In this document: positions 7,119-10,078 of the stretch, piece after piece | Position numbering within the stretch: position 1 is the first letter of the stretch | Layout of the letters: each line of letters opens with the position of its first letter | Assembly (NCBI GenBank): GCA_029054485.1 | Contig: JAIDFD010000122.1 | Location: 1-10,078 of the forward strand | Source: Clostridia bacterium | GTDB lineage: Bacteria; Bacillota; Clostridia; Christensenellales; Borkfalkiaceae | Length of the DNA: 10,078 bases | Direction: 5' to 3' | Notes under the pieces: generated by a model | Databases searched by the model: none | What the model saw: only the letters and a program-made list of their open reading frames with translations | Told to the model about the DNA's origin: nothing | Position numbers and translations under genes: made by a program

Positions 7119-7241
7119 GTATCTTTTTTTCTTTTCCGCTTGATTTGCAAAACGCAAGTCAAACTTAAAGCCTTACGCTTTGCGGCGTATCTTTATTTCT
7201 TTTCCGCTTGATTTGCCCGTCGCTCGTCAAACTTAAAGCCT
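7119..7241. repeat. Two imperfect 55-bp direct repeats (68-bp period) between nrdD and nrdG
   Basis: Copy A is 7119-7173 and copy B is 7187-7241, separated by 13 bp. They agree at 48 of 55 positions by my count. Six of the seven differences fall in one 9-base block in the middle (7148-7156 against 7216-7224), while both flanks, starting GTATCTTT and ending GTCAAACTTAAAGCCT, are almost identical. Copy A contains an inverted repeat TTGATTTGC / GCAAGTCAA (one G-T pair on the plus strand); in copy B only the outer TTGA / TCAA pairing is kept. The unit does not encode a convincing protein. It may be a dispersed intergenic repeat of this genome, which one window cannot show. Confidence 0.8.
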
Positions 7242-7256
7242 CGGCTAACCACCAGT

Positions 7257-9383
7257 TTACAGGTGCAGAACTCTTGCTTTGATTTCTTTGGTCTTGCCGA
7301 CGTTCCAGAAATTTTCGCCCAAATATCCGCAGGTGCGGCGGGTTACGTTCATTTTGCGCTGGTCTTTATTGTGACAGCAGGGGCACTCCCACTCGTTGTC
7401 CTCGTTGATAATAATTTCACCGTCGAAGCCGCAGACGTGGCAATAGTCGCTCTTGGTGTTGAATTCCGCGTACTGGATATTGTCGTAGATATATTTTACA
7501 ACGTCCTCCATAGCGGTAAGGTTGTGGCGCATATTGGGGATTTCAACGTAGGAAATCGCGCCGCCCGAAGAAATCTGCTGGAACTGGCTTTCGAAAGTGA
7601 ACTTAGAGAACGCGTCTATCTTTTCGCGCACATCGACATGATAGCTGTTGGTGTAGTAGCCCTTATCGGTTACGTCGGGGATGTCGCCGTACTTCGCCTG
7701 GTCGATTCTTGCAAAGCGGTAGCAGAGCGATTCCGCGGGCGTGCCGTAGAGTCCGAAGCCCAGCCCCGTTTCCTTCTTCCACTTCTCGCAGTGTTCCCTT
7801 AAACAGTGCATTACTTTAAGCGCAAATTCCGTGCCCTCGGAAGTCGTGTGCGATACGCCCTTTACAAGCTTAGTCAGCTCGTAAAGACCGATGTATCCGA
7901 GCGAAATCGTGGAATAGCCGTCCATTAAATATTTATCGATTTTTTCGCCGCTTTCGAGTCTTGCAATCGCGCCGTACTGCCAGTGTACGGGAGATACGTC
8001 GCTGGTCACGCCCACAAGCGCGTTGTGGCGACACATCAAAGCTTCGAAGCAGAGCTGTAATCTCTCTTCCAGAATCTCCCAGAACTTGTTTTCATCGCCC
8101 TGCGCCAAAATTCCGCACTGGGGAAGATTTATCGAAACAACGCCCTGGTTGAACCTGCCCTCGAATTTGTAGTTGCCGTTTTCGTCCTTCCAGGGGGACA
8201 GGAACGAGCGGCAGCCCATGGGTGAGAATACATTGCCCTCGTAATTTTCGCGCATCTTCTTCGCGGAAATGTAGTCGGGGTAAAGACGCTTCGACGAGCA
8301 TTTAACCGCAAGGCGGGTAAGATAGTCGTACTTGCCGCCCTTTAAGCAGTTGTTTTCGTCCAAAACGTAAATGAGCTTGGGGAATGCGGGAGTAACGTAT
8401 ACTCCCTTTTCGTTTTTGATGCCCTCGTAACGCTGTTTCAAAATCTCTTCGATTATCATAGCGTTCTCTTCGATATACTCATCGTTTTCATCGAGATACA
8501 AAAACAGAGTAACGAAGGGCGACTGACCGTTGGTGGTCATCAAAGTATTAATCTGGTATTGAATTGTCTGAACGCCCGCCTTTAACGCCTCTTTTAAGCG
8601 CATTTCAACAAAGCGGGCCTTGGTTGCGTCGTCGAGAGTGTCGCCGAAAGTCAGGTTGCACTGCTCGATATATTTTTCCTTGGAGCGGCGCAGATATTTT
8701 CCGAGGTGCGCCACGTTCACCGACTGTCCGCCGTACTGCGAGGACGCAACGGACGCGATAATCTGCGTGGTTACCGTGCAGGCGGTCTGGAAAGACTTGG
8801 GGCTTTCAATCATTTTGCCGTTCATAACCGTGCCGTTGTCCAGCATGTCCTTTATATTGATAAGACAGCAGTTGAAAATGGGCTGAATGAAATAGTCCGC
8901 ATCGTGGAAGTGGATAGCGCCCTCTTTGTGCGCCTTTGAAATATGCTCGGGCAGAAGCAGGCGGTTGGTCAGATCCTTTGAAACTTCGCCCGCGATTAAA
9001 TCGCGCTGGGTTGAAGCCGTGCGCGCGTTTTTATTGGAGTTTTCCTCCATAACGTCTTTATTGTCGTTTTTGATGAGCGAAAGTATGCTGTCGTCCGTAG
9101 TGTTTGCCTTACGGATGAGCGCGCGCTCGTAGCGATAGAGAATATAAGCCTTCATAAGCGGATACTTACGAAGCTCCATAAGATGCTCTTCCACAAGGTC
9201 CTGAATCTGCTCTACGAGAATGCGAGATCTGTGGCGTGAAGCAATATCGTCCACGATTTCGGCAATCTGAGCTTCGGTGACTCTGTCCTCAAAGTCAACC
9301 GCCTCGTTTGCTTTGCTGATGGCAACGAGTATCTTGTTTTTGTCGAATTCGGCTGTCGAGCCGTCGCGTTTTATTACTTTCAT
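7257..9383 (-). CDS. nrdD: Anaerobic (class III) ribonucleoside-triphosphate reductase
   Basis: A 708-residue glycyl-radical enzyme that reduces ribonucleoside triphosphates to deoxyribonucleotides without oxygen. An ATP-cone allosteric domain occupies about 1-95 (MKVIKRDGSTAEFD, then MKAYILYRYERALIR). The catalytic barrel follows, with the thiyl-radical Cys391 in FSPMGCRSFLSPW and a probable second active-site cysteine at 172 or 173. Near the C-terminus are the structural zinc cysteines 648, 651, 667 and 670 (YCHVCGF and ECPCC) and the glycyl-radical loop RRTCGYLG, with Gly686 as the radical site. The start is the ATG at 9383, which has GGAGGAGA upstream. An in-frame GTG at 9437 would add 18 residues but lies within the promoter and NrdR box, upstream of the expected transcript start. 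Regulation is by NrdR boxes at 9433-9481. It is followed by its activase nrdG and then dut. Confidence 0.97.
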   Translation of the reverse strand: MKVIKRDGSTAEFDKNKILVAISKANEAVDFEDRVTEAQIAEIVDDIASRHRSRILVEQIQDLVEEHLMELRKYPLMKAYILYRYERALIRKANTTDDSILSLIKNDNKDVMEENSNKNARTASTQRDLIAGEVSKDLTNRLLLPEHISKAHKEGAIHFHDADYFIQPIFNCCLINIKDMLDNGTVMNGKMIESPKSFQTACTVTTQIIASVASSQYGGQSVNVAHLGKYLRRSKEKYIEQCNLTFGDTLDDATKARFVEMRLKEALKAGVQTIQYQINTLMTTNGQSPFVTLFLYLDENDEYIEENAMIIEEILKQRYEGIKNEKGVYVTPAFPKLIYVLDENNCLKGGKYDYLTRLAVKCSSKRLYPDYISAKKMRENYEGNVFSPMGCRSFLSPWKDENGNYKFEGRFNQGVVSINLPQCGILAQGDENKFWEILEERLQLCFEALMCRHNALVGVTSDVSPVHWQYGAIARLESGEKIDKYLMDGYSTISLGYIGLYELTKLVKGVSHTTSEGTEFALKVMHCLREHCEKWKKETGLGFGLYGTPAESLCYRFARIDQAKYGDIPDVTDKGYYTNSYHVDVREKIDAFSKFTFESQFQQISSGGAISYVEIPNMRHNLTAMEDVVKYIYDNIQYAEFNTKSDYCHVCGFDGEIIINEDNEWECPCCHNKDQRKMNVTRRTCGYLGENFWNVGKTKEIKARVLHL

Positions 9384-9387
9384 TTTG

Positions 9388-9396
9388 TTCTCCTCC
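9388..9396 (-). promoter_or_regulatory. Ribosome binding site that fixes the nrdD start
   Basis: Minus-strand GGAGGAGAA lies about 5 bases before the ATG at 9383. It selects this codon over the upstream in-frame GTG at 9437, which has no such site. Confidence 0.85.
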
Positions 9397-9427
9397 GACG
9401 TCTTCCGTAAAAATCGGTTCAGTGCTG

Positions 9428-9456
9428 ATAATACCACATATTTTGTGGTTTGTCAA
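9428..9456 (-). promoter_or_regulatory. Proximal nrdD promoter (P1)
   Basis: Minus-strand TTGACA (9451-9456), 17-bp spacer, TATTAT (9428-9433). The expected transcript start is near 9421, giving a leader of about 38 bases to the ATG. The spacer is filled by NrdR box 1, so repressor binding would directly block RNA polymerase. Confidence 0.88.
9433..9449. promoter_or_regulatory. NrdR box 1, between -35 and -10 of nrdD P1
   Basis: ACCACATATTTTGTGGT: 6-bp inverted arms ACCACA / TGTGGT around a 5-bp AT-rich core, close to the NrdR consensus ACACWATATATWGTGT but one base shorter in the middle. Its centre is about 31-32 bp from that of box 2, three helical turns, the usual spacing for cooperative NrdR binding. 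Confidence 0.88.
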
Positions 9457-9463
9457 TACCGAC

Positions 9464-9481
9464 ACCACAATATATTGTGGT
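9464..9481. promoter_or_regulatory. NrdR box 2, upstream of the nrdD -35 element
   Basis: ACCACAATATATTGTGGT is a perfect 18-bp palindrome matching the NrdR consensus through its core (CACAATATATTGTG). It lies 14 bp from box 1 and just upstream of the P1 -35 element. NrdR is the ATP/dATP-responsive repressor of ribonucleotide reductase genes; its gene is not in this window. Confidence 0.93.
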
Positions 9482-9511
9482 TTGCCCCGTTTTTTCGCGG
9501 CAGTGAAGTCA

Positions 9512-9541
9512 AGTATAGACTATACCGCAGGCGTTTGTCAA
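9512..9541 (-). promoter_or_regulatory. Possible distal nrdD promoter (P2)
   Basis: Minus-strand TTGACA (9536-9541), 18-bp spacer, TATACT (9512-9517). A transcript from here would start near 9505 and pass through both NrdR boxes before nrdD. The -10 overlaps a 13-bp palindrome, GTATAGACTATAC (9513-9525), and the -35 lies inside an inverted repeat with arms CCGCAGG (9525-9531) and CCTGCGG (9544-9550). Element quality is good but activity is unproven. Confidence 0.6.
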
Positions 9542-9586
9542 GACCTGCGGCAAAAATATTTTTATGAAAATTTTAAAAGCTGTTTT

Positions 9587-9614
9587 TTGAGAATTTTATG
9601 CAAAAAATTCTCAA
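9587..9614. other. AT-rich hairpin downstream of the HNH gene
   Basis: Perfect 11-bp inverted repeat, arms TTGAGAATTTT (9587-9597) and 9604-9614, loop of 6 bases. It begins about 10 bp after the HNH stop codon in the direction of that gene. It lacks the U-run expected of an intrinsic terminator on the minus strand (the stem is followed by AAAA), so it may be an mRNA 3'-end stem or a weak terminator. Confidence 0.55.
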
Positions 9615-9624
9615 TATAACATTT

Positions 9625-10062
9625 TCACCTTGTAAACTTTTCAAGATAGCGCAAATCCAGTTTCCATTCTTTTACAGCGTTTCTTCTGCGGTGAGCCTCG
9701 TTTGCCTCGCCAAGCGCTCTGCGGTACTCGGAATATGTACAGCCGTTAACTTTCATAAAATGTTCGCTTGCCCTCTCTTCGCCGCCCATAAGGGTGGTTC
9801 TGCCGATATGGATAACCTCGTGGCAGGCTTTGCAGATTGCCACCACGTCCGAAAGGCGTTGAACTTCGTTCTTCTCATCGTACTCCCACTTCTCGTGCGC
9901 TTCCAGCCGTTTCGACGGCGCGCCGCAAATCATACACCTGCCGTCCGCGCGCGAATACGCCTCTTTGCGCACCACGTCCCACTGCGCGGGAGATAAAATA
10001 CTTCTTAAATTACTGTACCAGCAGCTGTCGGGGACAAGCTCGAAATTAAGTTTATGCTCCAT
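9625..10062 (-). CDS. Stand-alone HNH endonuclease-like protein
   Basis: A 145-residue protein with an HNH (beta-beta-alpha metal) fold in its middle. Key residues are the zinc-ribbon cysteines CMIC (43, 46) and CKAC (77, 80), the first catalytic-type histidine in LEAHEKWEYDE (His56), and HEVIHIGR (81-88; His81 and His85). The N-terminus (FELVPDSCWYSNLRSILSPAQWDVVRKEAY) and the tail (HFMKVNGCTYSEYRRALGEA) follow a layout I associate with small single-domain HNH proteins common in bacteria, whose targets are unknown. There is no methylase, restriction specificity subunit, intron or phage gene beside it. The start lacks a Shine-Dalgarno, but a TATAAT sits just upstream at 10069-10074, so the message could be leaderless. 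It ends 242 bp before nrdD in the same direction. The HNH fold is clear; cleavage activity and purpose are not. Confidence 0.85.
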   Translation of the reverse strand: MEHKLNFELVPDSCWYSNLRSILSPAQWDVVRKEAYSRADGRCMICGAPSKRLEAHEKWEYDEKNEVQRLSDVVAICKACHEVIHIGRTTLMGGEERASEHFMKVNGCTYSEYRRALGEANEAHRRRNAVKEWKLDLRYLEKFTR

Positions 10063-10068
10063 GCCGCC

Positions 10069-10074
10069 ATTATA
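10069..10074 (-). promoter_or_regulatory. Candidate -10 element of the HNH gene
   Basis: Minus-strand TATAAT, only 6 bases before the ATG at 10062. Transcription would then start at or next to the start codon. The -35 region lies beyond the right edge, so the promoter cannot be completed. Confidence 0.45.
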
Positions 10075-10078
10075 ATAC

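Noticed and set aside
7119..7241. A CRISPR-like array
   Set aside because: Only two 55-bp copies, separated by 13 bp, with variation inside the repeat rather than in spacers, and no cas genes.
9384..9437. N-terminal extension of nrdD from a GTG at 9437 (18 extra residues)
   Set aside because: The GTG lies inside the P1 spacer and NrdR box 1, upstream of the expected transcript start; the ATG at 9383 has a strong GGAGGAGA site and begins the standard ATP-cone sequence.
9525..9550. CCGCAGG / CCTGCGG inverted repeat as an intrinsic terminator
   Set aside because: No U-run follows on either strand, the loop is 12 bases, and it overlaps a promoter -35 element, so it is better read as a promoter-region dyad.
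9598..9996. Plus-strand open frame of 132 codons opposite the HNH gene
   Set aside because: No ribosome binding site or recognisable domain; the opposite strand encodes a clear zinc-binding HNH protein.
1..10078. tRNA, rRNA, insertion sequences, phage or plasmid genes
   Set aside because: No cloverleaf, rRNA signature, transposase or integrase, or terminal inverted repeats were found; gaps between genes are all under 250 bases and are accounted for above.

Overview
The window looks like an ordinary chromosomal stretch from an anaerobic, Gram-positive-type bacterium, most likely a member of the Clostridia (inference). Support comes from a class III (oxygen-sensitive) ribonucleotide reductase with its radical-SAM activase, a Rex-type redox repressor, an RND transporter of the kind found in Gram-positives with no periplasmic or outer-membrane partner gene nearby, and textbook TTGACA / TATAAT-like promoters with GGAGG-type ribosome binding sites. 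I cannot name a genus or species from sequence alone.

Layout. At the left edge (1-719, plus strand) is the 3' part of an ankyrin-repeat protein whose start lies outside the window. It converges on everything else, which is on the minus strand, across a strong bidirectional terminator at 738-774. Reading the minus strand from right to left: a stand-alone HNH nuclease-like gene (10062-9625); a regulatory region of about 240 bp holding two tandem promoters and a pair of NrdR boxes (9384-9624); nrdD (9383-7257); a 157-bp gap carrying two 55-bp imperfect direct repeats; nrdG (7099-6566); dut (6519-6082); a GC-rich hairpin terminator (6046-6071); a clear promoter (5989-6017); then a tight four-gene operon of a ROK-family sugar kinase (5960-5031), rex (5029-4418), a 90-residue two-helix membrane protein (4405-4133) and a 1118-residue RND transporter (4131-775).

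How the genes fit together. nrdD, nrdG and dut form a nucleotide-metabolism block: NrdD makes deoxyribonucleotides from ribonucleotides without oxygen, NrdG installs its glycyl radical, and Dut turns dUTP into dUMP, the precursor of dTMP. NrdR, the usual repressor of RNR genes, is not encoded here, but its operator pair is well preserved at the nrdD promoter: one box lies between the -35 and -10 elements and the other just upstream, three helical turns apart. The second operon joins glucose phosphorylation, NADH/NAD+ sensing (Rex) and an efflux-type membrane protein, with 1-bp, 12-bp and 1-bp gaps that imply co-transcription and probably coupled translation.

I found no clearly new multi-gene system. 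The points most worth a second look are the 68-bp-period repeat between nrdD and nrdG (which also creates a false N-terminal extension of nrdG), an apparent insertion of about 75 residues in the RND porter domain together with an Asp-to-Asn change in its proton-relay motif, the undescribed small membrane protein between rex and the transporter, and the doubled promoter / palindrome layout upstream of nrdD.
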